The notes under the pieces are model-generated. The model did no database searches. It was not told the origin of the DNA and saw only the letters and a program-made list of their open reading frames with translations. Positions 9,437 through 18,529 of a stretch of DNA of 64,000 bases are shown here, piece by piece. Location: assembly GCF_014192335.1 (NCBI RefSeq), contig NZ_JACHXU010000020.1, forward strand, positions 1 to 64,000, written 5' to 3'. Position numbers and translations under genes: made by a program. Numbering within the stretch: position 1 is the stretch's first letter; the number at the start of each line of letters is the position of its first letter. Origin of the DNA: Aporhodopirellula rubra. Its GTDB lineage: Bacteria > Planctomycetota > Planctomycetia > Pirellulales > Pirellulaceae.

Positions 9437-9967
9437 TCAATATCCGGAACGCCGCCACCAGAAGCGAACGAGTTCCGCGACGCGTTCTCCGTCAATCGCA
9501 TCACCGATCGAGAGTTCGTCCGCTAACGCCGCGATGGCGGGCCAAACGGGCGGGTTGGCGATCAAACGCTTGAGCCGGGAAATGGCATCACGCATGATCC
9601 GATTTTGCATCTCTCGCTGAGCGTGCATTTGCCGGACACACTGTTCGGCCTGTTGCCAATCGAGATGCCAGGTCGCGACGTCGATTTCGTCGGCGTCTTC
9701 TGCGCGGTACACCCACTCTGCGATCGGACCAGCCAAAATTGTGAGCAGTTCGCGTTGTTGTTGCCAAACCTGATTTGGGTCGACGCGGCCCCAGTTGACC
9801 AGACAATCGCCAAAGCGGTTAGGCAGATCATCTTCCAAATCGTCGTACGCGGAAGCTTGGGAAAGTGAGACCCGATCGATTTGGGCGCCGAGTGCGCATC
9901 CGACGATCGCGTGCCCGGCTTCGTGGTAAGCCGTGTAGGTTTCGTCTTCGTCGGATTCCCAATCCAT
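9437..9967 (-). CDS. Stand-alone M41 (FtsH-like) peptidase-domain protein
   Basis: About 176 aa matching only the peptidase half of FtsH. The zinc motif is YHEAGHAIVG (HExxH) near residues 14-18, and an Asp in the helix HLDWQQAEQCVRQM near residue 110 matches the third zinc ligand of M41 enzymes. There is no AAA+ ATPase domain and no membrane segment, so it cannot unfold substrates like FtsH and may act on small or unfolded proteins, or be regulatory. ATG 9967 is preferred because the HExxH domain starts right there; an in-frame ATG at 10057 would add 30 basic residues with low complexity. It converges on the DUF2237 gene. Confidence 0.75.
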   Translation of the reverse strand: MDWESDEDETYTAYHEAGHAIVGCALGAQIDRVSLSQASAYDDLEDDLPNRFGDCLVNWGRVDPNQVWQQQRELLTILAGPIAEWVYRAEDADEIDVATWHLDWQQAEQCVRQMHAQREMQNRIMRDAISRLKRLIANPPVWPAIAALADELSIGDAIDGERVAELVRFWWRRSGY

Positions 9968-10156
9968 CTTCGAATTCCTGTTCCTATTCAGGTTCGCACG
10001 GGCTCGTCCCGTCTTTGGCCGCGATGCCAAGGACGCCAACAATCGATTCACAAACACTTCATCGCAACCCGCCTCACGTACGGTCTGGGTTCGTGAGGCG
10101 GATCAGGGCTGCATTCGGGCGAGAGCGTCAGATCGTTCGCTCAGGTCAAAACAACT

Positions 10157-10362
10157 CGCCGAAGCTCTGGTTAGCTCAGGGCAACAACAAGTCGCTGACG
10201 CTCCGTTGGCTCAGGGCTGTAAACATCCGCTAACGCTCCGTTGGCTCAGGGCTGTAACAACCCGCTAACGCTCCGTTGGCTCAGGGCTGTAACAACCCGC
10301 TGACGCTCCGTTGGCTCAGGGCTGCAAACATCCGCTAACGCTCCGTTGGCTCAGGGCTGTGG
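10157..10362. repeat. 35-bp tandem repeat array at 3' end of leuA
   Basis: Five copies with exact 35-bp spacing start at 10193, 10228, 10263, 10298 and 10333. All share the core GCTCCGTTGGCTCAGGGCTG; copies differ mainly in CTAACG/CTGACG and in the tail (TAACAACC or AAACATC). A decayed copy lies at 10157-10192 and a fainter one at about 10121-10156. The last copy is truncated and its GGCTCAGGGCTG supplies the leuA stop codon (TCA at 10351-10353 on this strand) and its final residues. The array thus decays away from leuA. Confidence 0.92.
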
Positions 10363-11955
10363 CAGTTCGCTGTCGCCCTGAGAATTCTGCCCGGCGGCGA
10401 TTCGGTCGATCGCGTTCAGGATCGCGAGGATCGTGCTTTCGACACTATCTGTGCTAACGCCGACGCCGCGGTAGGATCGCCCTTTGTGCTCGACCTCCAC
10501 GTTCACTTCTCCGATCGCATCACGTCCGAGCGTCGCACTGCGAACCCGGAAATCTTTGCAGACCAGTTCAATGCCGGTGATTTTTTCGACCGCCCAGAAC
10601 GCCGCATCGATCGGCCCGTCGCCCTGTTCAACCTGTTCGGTGAATTCTTTGTCGCCGTGCCCGAGGGTCACGCGAACGCGAGGTGTTTGGTTTCTCGCGC
10701 TGGTGACTTCGTAGTCGAGCAGTGTCCACTGAGTCGTCGACGTGCCGCTGATTTGCTGTTGCACGAGAGCGACGATGTCACCGTCGTAGATTTCTTTCTT
10801 TTTATCAGCGAGCACTTTGAAACGATCGAAGACCGATTGCAGTTGCTCTCCGTTGAGGGTGAAGCCGAGTTGTTTGGCGCGATCGGCGAGAGCGGCCCGA
10901 CCGCTGTGTTTGCCCAAGACCAAATCCGTTTTTGAAAAACCGACTTCCTCGGGTGACATGATTTCGTAGGTGCTGCGTTCCTTCAGCATGCCGTCTTGGT
11001 GAATCCCCGATTCGTGCGCGAACGCGTTGCGGCCGACGATGGCTTTGTTTCGTTGGACGTTGATACCGGTCGTCTTGCTGACCAATCGGCTGACCGGAAC
11101 GAGGCGTTTCGAATTGATGCCGGTGGTCAGGTGGAAGTAATCCTGGCGAGTTTTGATCGCCATCACGATTTCTTCCAACGCGGCATTCCCCGCACGTTCG
11201 CCGATACCGTTGATTGTGCACTCGATCTGTCCGGCACCTCCGGCGACTGCCGCCATCGAGTTTGCAACGGCCATCCCCAAATCGTTGTGGCAGTGGGTGC
11301 TGAGGACAGCCTTGTCCATATTGGGCACGCGGTCGCACAGCATTTTGAATCGGTCAAAGACTTCGCCTGGGGTCGCATACCCGACGGTGTCGGGGACGTT
11401 GATCGTCGTGGCACCAGCGTCGATGGCGGCTTCAACGACGCGGCACAGGAAGTCATGCTCAGTGCGGCAAGCGTCTTCGGGTGAAAACTCGACATCGTCA
11501 CAGTATGACGCGGCACGTTTAACGCCGGCGATCGCCCGTTCGACGATTTCATCTGTGGTCATCCGCAATTTGAACTGCCGATGGATCGCGCTGGTGGCGA
11601 GGAACACGTGGATGCGTGCACTCGATGCGACTTTCAGTGCCTCCCACGCCCGATCGATGTCTTTGTCGTTACAGCGTGCCAAACCGCAAATCGTCGAACC
11701 GCGGACGGTTTGAGCGATTTGCCGGACGGACTCGAAATCCCCTGGCGAGGCAATCGGGAAACCTGCTTCGATCACGTCGACGCCCATGTCAGACAGCGCG
11801 GCGGCGACCTCGAGTTTCTCCGAAAGATTCATGCTCGCACCAGGCGATTGCTCGCCGTCGCGAAGCGTGGTGTCGAAGATGCGGATATGTCGCTGCGGAG
11901 ATTCGGACGTCGGTCCGGAGGATGGCTGATCCGTTACGGTCGTGGTTTCAGACAT
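10351..11955 (-). CDS. leuA: 2-isopropylmalate synthase
   Basis: Condenses acetyl-CoA with 2-ketoisovalerate, the committed step to leucine. The 534-aa protein has the HMGL-like catalytic barrel from about residue 22 (DTTLRDGEQSPGASM, holding the metal-binding Asp), STHCHNDLGMAVANS with the HxH metal ligands, and the NGIGERAGNA loop. A linker leads to the C-terminal LeuA dimer/regulatory domain at about 395-520, which binds leucine for feedback inhibition. Length matches the family. ATG 11955 is preceded by a 90-nt leader that starts after an intrinsic terminator; with the upstream Leu-rich peptide this makes an attenuator. The final residues and stop codon come from a 35-bp repeat unit. Confidence 0.97.
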   Translation of the reverse strand: MSETTTVTDQPSSGPTSESPQRHIRIFDTTLRDGEQSPGASMNLSEKLEVAAALSDMGVDVIEAGFPIASPGDFESVRQIAQTVRGSTICGLARCNDKDIDRAWEALKVASSARIHVFLATSAIHRQFKLRMTTDEIVERAIAGVKRAASYCDDVEFSPEDACRTEHDFLCRVVEAAIDAGATTINVPDTVGYATPGEVFDRFKMLCDRVPNMDKAVLSTHCHNDLGMAVANSMAAVAGGAGQIECTINGIGERAGNAALEEIVMAIKTRQDYFHLTTGINSKRLVPVSRLVSKTTGINVQRNKAIVGRNAFAHESGIHQDGMLKERSTYEIMSPEEVGFSKTDLVLGKHSGRAALADRAKQLGFTLNGEQLQSVFDRFKVLADKKKEIYDGDIVALVQQQISGTSTTQWTLLDYEVTSARNQTPRVRVTLGHGDKEFTEQVEQGDGPIDAAFWAVEKITGIELVCKDFRVRSATLGRDAIGEVNVEVEHKGRSYRGVGVSTDSVESTILAILNAIDRIAAGQNSQGDSELPQP

Positions 11956-12045
11956 GAGTTTTTCAGATTTGGGAATCTAGGTGACTGAAGGAATTGGGAT
12001 AGGAAACGAGAGTGAGGCGATTTCGAGGGTCACATTCGGGATCAC

Positions 12046-12086
12046 AAAAAAAAAGCCCGAGTCGCACAGTGAAGGCGGCTCGGGCT
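12046..12086 (-). terminator. Intrinsic terminator in leuA leader (attenuator)
   Basis: Read on the - strand, AGCCCGAG (12086-12079) pairs exactly with CTCGGGCT (12061-12054); after one mismatch CGC/GCG adds three pairs, leaving a 9-nt loop, and at least eight T follow (12053-12046). It lies 91 nt before the leuA ATG and just after the Leu-rich leader peptide, with no other gene that it could be ending. The leader sequence CTCGGCCT (12170-12163) matches seven of eight bases of the 3' arm and can trap the 5' arm as an antiterminator. Confidence 0.88.
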
Positions 12087-12122
12087 AATTCGTTTTTTGG
12101 TGGTGGTCGGGAAAGCGAGGCT

Positions 12123-12206
12123 CTACGTACCCACGACGAATCGGCTCGAGCTGCCGGGAAGCAGGCCGAGGTCGAGAATAAGTCGTAGAGCTAGTCGATT
12201 TCGCAT
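12123..12206 (-). CDS. leuL: Leucine-rich leader peptide of leuA
   Basis: A 27-codon frame (ATG 12206 to TAG) upstream of the leuA terminator. Its core RLALRLILDLGLLPG has seven Leu in thirteen residues (codons 5, 7, 9, 11, 13, 15, 16), two of them the generally rare CTA. It ends 36 nt before the terminator stem. Codons 13-15 (CTC GGC CTG) contain the antiterminator arm that can pair with the terminator's 5' arm, so a ribosome stalled at the early CTA codons would leave that arm free and favour read-through into leuA. No Shine-Dalgarno is visible, and the predicted -10 box lies only six bases before the ATG, implying a leaderless transcript. The function as control peptide is inferred from layout; it is a new leuL-like case by analogy, not by similarity. 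Confidence 0.82.
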   Translation of the reverse strand: MRNRLALRLILDLGLLPGSSSRFVVGT

Positions 12207-12212
12207 GGCATC

Positions 12213-12242
12213 AAAATAAACAGTGAGTCCGGCAATGGTCAA
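12213..12242 (-). promoter_or_regulatory. Probable sigma-70 promoter of leuA leader
   Basis: On the - strand TTGACC (12242-12237) is separated by 18 bases from TATTTT (12218-12213). The -35 matches the consensus at five of six positions. The expected start point falls at or within a base or two of the leader-peptide ATG at 12206, so the transcript would be leaderless. A 16-base spacing to TTTATT is an alternative -10. Confidence 0.6.
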
Positions 12243-12398
12243 GCCTGCCAAATGGGTTTTCGGTCGCGAGAACGTGCAAAATGAGCGATTCTCGTCCAAC
12301 AACAGCTGGAAATACCGCCACATCAACAAAACAAGCCGAATTGACCCAAGGGGGGAGGCACCTTAGACTTTTCCGCTTTTCTTTTCCGGCAATTCTAA

Positions 12399-13262
12399 AT
12401 GAATCAAGCGATCGCAAAAGCGGACACACTCATCGAAGCGATGGGGTGGATCCGTCGATTCCGTGGCAAAACAACGGTGATCAAACTCGGTGGCAGTTTG
12501 TTAGAAGATCGCACCGCGATGCACCACCTGTTGCTGGACGTGATCTTTATGGAGACTGTTGGGCTGCGTCCGGTCGTGGTCCACGGCGGCGGCAAAGCGA
12601 TCACGCAAGCGATGGCCGACGCGGGAATCGTCGCACAATTCATTCGCGGTCGCCGCGTCACCGACGAACCGTCGTTGAAGGTGGTCGAGCAGGTGCTCGC
12701 CGGTGAGCTTAATGTCGAGCTGACCGAAATGATGGAGCGTCTGGGCGGGCGAGCCATGAATCTCTCGCCGCGCACGACGTGCGTGCTGCACGGGCAAAAA
12801 ATGCTCGATCCCGATGGCGAGGATCTGGGATTCGTCGGTGAAGTCACGCGGGTTGATCGCGACGTGATCGAAAGCCTCGCCTACACGGATCAGGTCCCGG
12901 TGATTCCCTCGTTGTGCTATGACGACGAAGGTCAACTCTACAACGTCAACGCGGATACTGCTGCGATGGCTGTCGCGCAGTCTCTCGGTGCCGATAAATT
13001 AGTCTTCCTGTCGGACGTTAACGGTGTCCGGCGAGATGAGTCGGACCCGAATTCGATCATCCCTGCCATGTCCGCGGCTACGTCAAGGGAACTGATCGCC
13101 AGCGGGGTGATTCGAGGTGGCATGATTCCAAAAGTAGAAGCTTGTTTGGAAACGCTCGATCGCGGCGTTCAAAAAGTGCACATCATTGATGGACGTTTGC
13201 GACATTCTCTGCTGCTCGAAATTTTCACCACCGACGGAGTCGGGACTGAGATTCACGCATGA
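12399..13262 (+). CDS. argB: Acetylglutamate kinase
   Basis: Phosphorylates N-acetylglutamate, step two of arginine synthesis. The 287-aa protein shows the amino-acid kinase fold: KLGGS at 29-33 and HGGGK at 62-66 bind ATP phosphates, [19 protein letters not shown] forms the nucleotide-site helix, and [14 protein letters not shown] carries the conserved lysine. An N-terminal helix of about 20 residues before the fold is typical of hexameric, arginine-inhibited enzymes, so arginine feedback is likely. The stop codon overlaps the next ATG (ATGA at 13259), giving a tightly coupled argB-argD-like-argF operon. The gene is divergent from leuA, sharing the 443-bp upstream region. Confidence 0.96.
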   Translation: MNQAIAKADTLIEAMGWIRRFRGKTTVIKLGGSLLEDRTAMHHLLLDVIFMETVGLRPVVVHGGGKAITQAMADAGIVAQFIRGRRVTDEPSLKVVEQVLAGELNVELTEMMERLGGRAMNLSPRTTCVLHGQKMLDPDGEDLGFVGEVTRVDRDVIESLAYTDQVPVIPSLCYDDEGQLYNVNADTAAMAVAQSLGADKLVFLSDVNGVRRDESDPNSIIPAMSAATSRELIASGVIRGGMIPKVEACLETLDRGVQKVHIIDGRLRHSLLLEIFTTDGVGTEIHA

Positions 13263-14986
13263 ACCAATCCAATCGCGGCGATCATGAGTTGGACGCACTT
13301 GCCGGCATGATCTCGCCCACCGGACGCGGAGGTGAGTTTCTCGCCGATGCGGTTTCGCAATGGGCGCATTCCTATTGGGAAAATGCGTCCGGCGGAGGCA
13401 CGGACTGGTCGGCGCGACTCGCCGAGCGATTGCGCGACGTCACCGGTCACGATGAAACGGTGATCGCGACGTGTTTGCCCGCGGGTTCACTCGAAGACCT
13501 GCTGCAATGGGCGATCGTCCTCTGCCGTCGACGACACCAATCCATCACGGTGCAATCGGACAATGCGAATTCGTCGAATGACGGTGGTGCAGCCGAATCA
13601 CGCGTGCTCTGTGCCGTTGGCAGTGATCACGGCCGAGGCGTTGTCGGCCGGATGGCGAGCGGTCGAGCCGATCTTCGCGAACCGGCGTGGCCGTTGGTGC
13701 CAGGGTTCGTGCACGCGCCACTCGATTCCTTGCATCAACGGATCGACGACAGCACCGCGATGGTGTTGATCTCGCCCGTGGATTTGCACGAACAGGTCCA
13801 ACCGATTTCACTCGAACAGTTGATCGCGATCCGTGAAGCCTGCGATCGCCATCATGCCGCGTTGGTGATCGATCATCGCAACCTTCCGCCGATGGGCGGT
13901 GGCCACTTTTGGATTCAAGACTCCATCGCCTCGGTGACGGCGGACGCGGTCATGATGTCCGCCGGGCTGAACGGCGGATGCGGTGGCGGCGTGCTGGCTC
14001 TCAACTCGGCCCTCGCTGAACAAATCCAACAACTAGAACCGGCTGATGCGAGCAGAGTGACCAGCGAGCAAGAGATGCCGCTCAGCCCTCAGGTAGCGGT
14101 TGTCGTCGACGCGACATTGCAACAATGGATGACCCTTTCGTGGCAGTCGACCGAATTGGATTCCCTCGCAACCTCCTTGGCCGAACGATTGGCTCGTCGA
14201 GAAAGTGTTCGCGATTTGCACGTGACGGGACGCTCGATCGGCATCGAACTCGACCTGCCTTCGCTACAATGGGCAGAGGTTGCCGCCGGTTTTGGACTCG
14301 CCGTTGCGACGGCGGGCGAGTTCGCAGTCCGCTTGCAACCACCACTGATCTTCGAAGCCGACGAACAATCGGAATTGCTCGATCGCATCGACATGGTTTT
14401 TGAAGCCATCGAGGAAGAAGAGCAGCGTTCGGACGAGCCTGTTGCGGAGGCTTCGCCGGAAGACTCCGAGGCATCGGAAGAAGACACACAATCCGAAGCC
14501 GAGTCCCTCGACGAAGTGGCGGACGCTCCTTCGGACATTGTGGACGATGACGAACTCGGAGACGACGAATCGGATGTCGAAGACGAAGAAGACAGCGACG
14601 AGAACCACGAAGAAGCGTTCGCGGACGATGAATCCGACAATGATGAACTCGACGAAGAAGAAATAGAAGACGAAGAACCAGAACACGACGAACTCGACGA
14701 CGAACTGGATGAGGACGAGTCGGAAAGCGACGAGTTGGAACAGAAATCGTCCAACGAACTGGAATACGAGTCCGATGGTGAAGACGAGAACGAAGAAGAT
14801 GAAGATGACGCCTCGGATGAAGATGAGTTCGAAGAAGAAGAGCAACTCGACGTAGACGAGATTGACGAAGACGAAATCGAAGACACTGACGACGATGAAG
14901 TGAAACGATCCCAATTCGAAGGTGAATTCGCCGAAAGCGAAGCCGACGATTCGGATTCGATAACCGATCCGGAGACCCAATCATGA
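13259..14986 (+). CDS. ArgD-like aminotransferase-fold protein, PLP lysine lost, acidic tail
   Basis: A 575-aa protein in the place where argD (acetylornithine aminotransferase) would sit. Residues about 20-385 follow the class-III aminotransferase pattern: [10 protein letters not shown] (121-130) matches the FHGRT.G loop, ALVIDHRN (201-208) the LIxDEVQ motif with the PLP-nitrogen Asp at D205, SAGLNGG (234-240) the AKGLGGG lysine motif, [11 protein letters not shown] (324-334) and RLQPPLIF (358-365) the C-terminal domain. The PLP lysine position is Ala235, and the glutamate and glutamine of DEVQ are His and Asn, so ordinary transamination is unlikely. Residues 384-575 are an unstructured tail with over half Asp/Glu and only two Lys and two Arg. 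Start and stop both overlap neighbours as ATGA. Role unknown; a structural or regulatory partner of ArgB/ArgF is one possibility. Confidence 0.8.
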   Translation: MNQSNRGDHELDALAGMISPTGRGGEFLADAVSQWAHSYWENASGGGTDWSARLAERLRDVTGHDETVIATCLPAGSLEDLLQWAIVLCRRRHQSITVQSDNANSSNDGGAAESRVLCAVGSDHGRGVVGRMASGRADLREPAWPLVPGFVHAPLDSLHQRIDDSTAMVLISPVDLHEQVQPISLEQLIAIREACDRHHAALVIDHRNLPPMGGGHFWIQDSIASVTADAVMMSAGLNGGCGGGVLALNSALAEQIQQLEPADASRVTSEQEMPLSPQVAVVVDATLQQWMTLSWQSTELDSLATSLAERLARRESVRDLHVTGRSIGIELDLPSLQWAEVAAGFGLAVATAGEFAVRLQPPLIFEADEQSELLDRIDMVFEAIEEEEQRSDEPVAEASPEDSEASEEDTQSEAESLDEVADAPSDIVDDDELGDDESDVEDEEDSDENHEEAFADDESDNDELDEEEIEDEEPEHDELDDELDEDESESDELEQKSSNELEYESDGEDENEEDEDDASDEDEFEEEEQLDVDEIDEDEIEDTDDDEVKRSQFEGEFAESEADDSDSITDPETQS

Positions 14987-15924
14987 GACATCTGCTAACT
15001 CTGTTCGATCTGACAACGGACGAACTGAAATCCATCTTAGCCACCGCCTGCCACCTCAAAGGTGAACTGCGTGCCGGGTTGCGACCACCAATTTTGGATC
15101 GCTACACCCTGGCGCTCCTTTTCGAAAAACCGAGCTTGCGGACGCGGGTCAGTTTCGAAACCGGAATGACGCAACTCGGTGGCAACAGTTTGTTTTTGGG
15201 CGAGGATGTCGGATGGGGCAAACGTGAATCTCCATCGGACTTCACCAACGTTCTCGGGCAATTTGTCGATGCGGTGGCCTGCCGCGCCAAAAGCCACGAC
15301 CGCGTCGAACAACTCGCCAGCTTCAATGCGATGCCGGTGATCAACAGCCTCACGGACTTGTCGCATCCCTGTCAGGCGATCGCGGATGTGTTGACGATCC
15401 AAGAAGCGTTTGGGTCTCTCGAAGGTCGACACCTGGTCTTCGTTGGCGATGGCAACAACGTCTCTCGTTCGTTGGCGTTAGCCTGTGCGATGCTGGGACT
15501 ACGCTTCACCCTCGCGTGTCCCGAAGGTTATGAACTCGACGACGAGTGGCTCGGCCGAATCAAAGAACGGTATCCCGACGCGAATTTGCGACAGGTCACC
15601 AATCCTAAGGAAGCGGTGAAGGAAGCCGATGCAATCTACACCGATGTGTGGACTAGCATGGGACAAGAAGCCGAGTCCAAAATTCGCCGCAAAGCGTTCG
15701 CGGACTATCAACTCAACGAAGAGTTAATGGCGTCCGCACCGTCGACCGCACGCGTGTTGCACTGCCTTCCCGCAGTCCGCGGCGAAGAGATTACCGACGA
15801 CGTGATCGACGGCCCTCAAAGCGACGTAATCAACCAAGCCGGGAACCGCATGCACGCGCAAAAGGCGCTGCTGGTTTTCCTTCTTCGCCCCGAATGGATT
15901 CAAGAGAACGTCACGACCAAATAA
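14983..15924 (+). CDS. argF: Ornithine carbamoyltransferase
   Basis: Makes citrulline from ornithine and carbamoyl phosphate in arginine synthesis. The 313-aa protein has the carbamoyl-phosphate motif SLRTR at 51-55, the HPCQ motif ([10 protein letters not shown]), the ornithine-binding TDVWTSMG segment and the HCLPA catalytic cysteine loop. These distinguish it from aspartate carbamoyltransferase. It starts four bases inside the end of the argD-like gene (ATGA), so all three arg genes share one transcript. Downstream (15925-16114) are short T and A runs, and no clear terminator. Confidence 0.96.
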   Translation: MRHLLTLFDLTTDELKSILATACHLKGELRAGLRPPILDRYTLALLFEKPSLRTRVSFETGMTQLGGNSLFLGEDVGWGKRESPSDFTNVLGQFVDAVACRAKSHDRVEQLASFNAMPVINSLTDLSHPCQAIADVLTIQEAFGSLEGRHLVFVGDGNNVSRSLALACAMLGLRFTLACPEGYELDDEWLGRIKERYPDANLRQVTNPKEAVKEADAIYTDVWTSMGQEAESKIRRKAFADYQLNEELMASAPSTARVLHCLPAVRGEEITDDVIDGPQSDVINQAGNRMHAQKALLVFLLRPEWIQENVTTK

Positions 15925-16114
15925 GGTCGCGGTAGCAAACGATTTTTCTCGATACTGTGTCTGGGAATGCAGACTGAGCGGCCACGTCGTTTTTTAAAAA
16001 CACTAGTTCTAAAAACACTGGGCAGGCACCAATGGACCGTTGCCGCGAAATGACGACGCTCAGTCGAGATCGAGCGGTGTTTCGTCGTAGCGAGGCTCAA
16101 CGTGCAAGAAGGCC

Positions 16115-18529
16115 TTACGAATCGACGGTATCGTGGAAGACGAGTCCTGCGTCACCGTCATCGGGTTCCGCATCCGCTTGGCTAACCCATTTGATTGGTT
16201 CGGCGAGGACTTCATCGATGCCCGCGAAGTCATCCGTCACCACGGTCGATTCGCCGGCAGCTTGACTCGAAACGAGGTTCGTTGATGCGGCAACCGATTC
16301 ACCCGAAGGGGCGGCGTCGGCCTCGCGGACATTGAGGTAATTGATCACACGCAGGGCATCGAGCGCCGTGATGACCCCATCGTTGGTCACGTCGATTTTG
16401 CTGCCTTCCGTGTCGTCCCACGTCAGCGTTCGCGAGCCGTTCAGATTGAGGTCGTTAATGACCTGCAATGCGTCAACAGCCGTCACCGTACCGTCTTGGC
16501 TGACGTCGAATGGATCTGCGGTGTTGTATCGAGGGCTATCAACGATCTTCGCGGCTAGAACGATCGGACCGTTCACCGAAGGGTTAACTTCGATCACATC
16601 GAAACCATAGGTAACCTGATCCGCAACCGCCGTGAGTCGGTACTGTCCCGCGGGAAGATCTTCGACCGAGAATCCACCATAGGCGTCGGTGTTCAAAACA
16701 CCTGGCACTCCCGTGCGGATCGCGGTCATCCCGATCGATGTGTCCGCGTGCCCGGCGATCCGTATCGACGCGATCTCTCCATTCGGATCACTGACACCAA
16801 GCGTTTGTGTCTCACCGAAATCGAGTTGCCCGTCCGCGTTGCTCTGCAAATCCGTGGTCGCTCGATCGATCAGTTCGCCCGCGGCATTGTAGGCTTCGAA
16901 TCTCCCATAGGAGGATTCACCCGACTCCAAACCAACGATGTCAACTTCGACGTAGCTGGTCGGCTCATCAAGTGTTGCTCGAACACTCACACGCTGGCCT
17001 AGCCGCGGCGTCCAGAACTGCAACTGCGGGTCAAATACCTGAAACAGTGGGAGGTTGTCCAACGAGCCAAACGCCCTGGCTTCGACGTCGGACGTCATTC
17101 CGATGAGGCTTCCGACGAGAGTGATCCCATCAACCGTACTGAGCTCGGTATTCAGTGGTGTGTCGGCCGCGTCAAAACTACCTCGCGGAAGCTCACTGCC
17201 GTCGTTGGATTGAATGGTCAGTGACACGTCACCGAGGAGTGGCTCACCCAATGACGCAACTCCGTTGGAATCCAGATCGAGAAACGCGTATCCCGTCAGG
17301 CTCGTGTTGCTCGACAACAGCGGAATCGTTGGGGTGGCGGAGAGGATTTCGCTCGTGATTCCGGTTTGAGCATCGACGACTCTTAATTGAATCGTTGAGA
17401 AGTCTGACGGGACCGCAATATCGAGATCAAACGTTGCCGTGTAAGTGTCTGGTTCGGCGAGCGTTTGCCACGGCCCGTTATCGATCGACGCTTCCAATCG
17501 GCTGACGCGGTTCAGCGTGATGTCGCTTTGGTGCCCTGACGAATTCAGGTTGGCGAGCGTTCCGACGGACGCTTCGCCGACGAATTCAAATTGAGACGTG
17601 TCGGTGTTGTAGCCACCGGTTCCGACTAAATTCAACGGCACGTCGAGTACATCGAAGATGCCGTCACCGTCACTGTCTTGCCAGCCGACCTGAGCCAACG
17701 TTGAGGCGGCCGAGGTATGCGAAACGTAGGAGGCGACGAGACGCTCGTAGCCCGCCATGATGCTGTCTTCTTGTTCGAATCCAGGCGTCGGGTTGTCCCA
17801 TGCGTTCAGGTTTTGGGTGTCGTAGTAGCCGCGACTGTTGGCGTAATTCCCGCCGCCGGAATACTCATCCATGGCCCAGAAAATGTGCCCCATCTCGTGA
17901 GCAATGGTGCTTGAAGGACGCGTCGAAGGCGTGACCATGTACAACCCGCCCGCGAATGCAAACGCACCGCGGAAGGAGCCGCCGCTCGGGAAGAATCCGT
18001 CGGTATCCTCCGAAGAATCGGCGACGAAGATAGAGAACGCCCAGTCGGTTCCGAACTTCTCACGTTGGGCGTTGTTGAACGCAAACATGCCCTCATCGAG
18101 CTGCAACGATCCGTCGATTTCGGCAAAGTCGAGAAAATCGCTGACGTATTGGTTGTAGTTGTCGCTGACGCGGTTGATCGGCTCGTAGCCAGTCTCAACC
18201 GGAGTTCGGGCATACGTATCGTCAATGACGAACTCGAGCGAATGAACCGTGTCGAGTTCATCGAGCGCGTCGGACCACCAATTCACCCCCGTCGTAATGT
18301 TAGCCAGCACCGCGTCAATTTCCGCGGCGGTCCAATCCTGTGCGTTGGTGTCGATCGATCCATCGGACTCCAAGAAGATCGGCGTGACCGTGACGGTGCC
18401 GAGCAAGAATTCCGCCGTGTCCTGGGGCGTTGCTCCGAATGGCAATTCAGCCGCCATCACCCGCCGACGCTCGAGAATTTCGAGCTTCGGGCGTCGGAAA
18501 CGCTTTCGGTGGCGATCGGGACGCGGCAC
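16115..18529 (-). CDS. Exported metallopeptidase-like protein with dockerin repeats
   Basis: An 804-aa secreted protein. Residues 1-27 are strongly basic and end in LEILERRRVMA, the planctomycete LExR..LA export motif. The N-terminal domain (about 30-300) is a zinc-peptidase candidate with HEMGHIFWAMDEY, H211 and H215 being the metal histidines and E212 the catalytic acid; it resembles M64-like peptidases. Beta-sandwich modules follow (about 310-650). Two dockerin-type repeats with calcium-binding Asp/Asn patterns (DVSQDGTVTAVDALQVINDL at about 673 and DVTNDGVITALDALRVINYL at about 710) precede a short acidic tail. Dockerins here are not cellulosomal; in planctomycetes they occur widely on exported proteins. 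It lies downstream of the giant gene in the same direction. Confidence 0.88.
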   Translation of the reverse strand: MPRPDRHRKRFRRPKLEILERRRVMAAELPFGATPQDTAEFLLGTVTVTPIFLESDGSIDTNAQDWTAAEIDAVLANITTGVNWWSDALDELDTVHSLEFVIDDTYARTPVETGYEPINRVSDNYNQYVSDFLDFAEIDGSLQLDEGMFAFNNAQREKFGTDWAFSIFVADSSEDTDGFFPSGGSFRGAFAFAGGLYMVTPSTRPSSTIAHEMGHIFWAMDEYSGGGNYANSRGYYDTQNLNAWDNPTPGFEQEDSIMAGYERLVASYVSHTSAASTLAQVGWQDSDGDGIFDVLDVPLNLVGTGGYNTDTSQFEFVGEASVGTLANLNSSGHQSDITLNRVSRLEASIDNGPWQTLAEPDTYTATFDLDIAVPSDFSTIQLRVVDAQTGITSEILSATPTIPLLSSNTSLTGYAFLDLDSNGVASLGEPLLGDVSLTIQSNDGSELPRGSFDAADTPLNTELSTVDGITLVGSLIGMTSDVEARAFGSLDNLPLFQVFDPQLQFWTPRLGQRVSVRATLDEPTSYVEVDIVGLESGESSYGRFEAYNAAGELIDRATTDLQSNADGQLDFGETQTLGVSDPNGEIASIRIAGHADTSIGMTAIRTGVPGVLNTDAYGGFSVEDLPAGQYRLTAVADQVTYGFDVIEVNPSVNGPIVLAAKIVDSPRYNTADPFDVSQDGTVTAVDALQVINDLNLNGSRTLTWDDTEGSKIDVTNDGVITALDALRVINYLNVREADAAPSGESVAASTNLVSSQAAGESTVVTDDFAGIDEVLAEPIKWVSQADAEPDDGDAGLVFHDTVDS

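Noticed and set aside
10157-10362. CRISPR array
   Set aside because: The 35-bp units are directly contiguous, with no spacers of unrelated sequence, and no cas genes are near; it is a plain tandem repeat.
14082-15059. Arg-rich and Ser-rich frames (300+ codons) on the - strand over the argD-like gene
   Set aside because: Products of reading the GAA/GAC/GAT-rich acidic tail in reverse; poly-Ser and poly-Arg content is an artefact of that codon bias.
15925-16114. T and A runs after argF as a terminator
   Set aside because: No stem of useful length precedes the TTTTTT run near 15991-15996.
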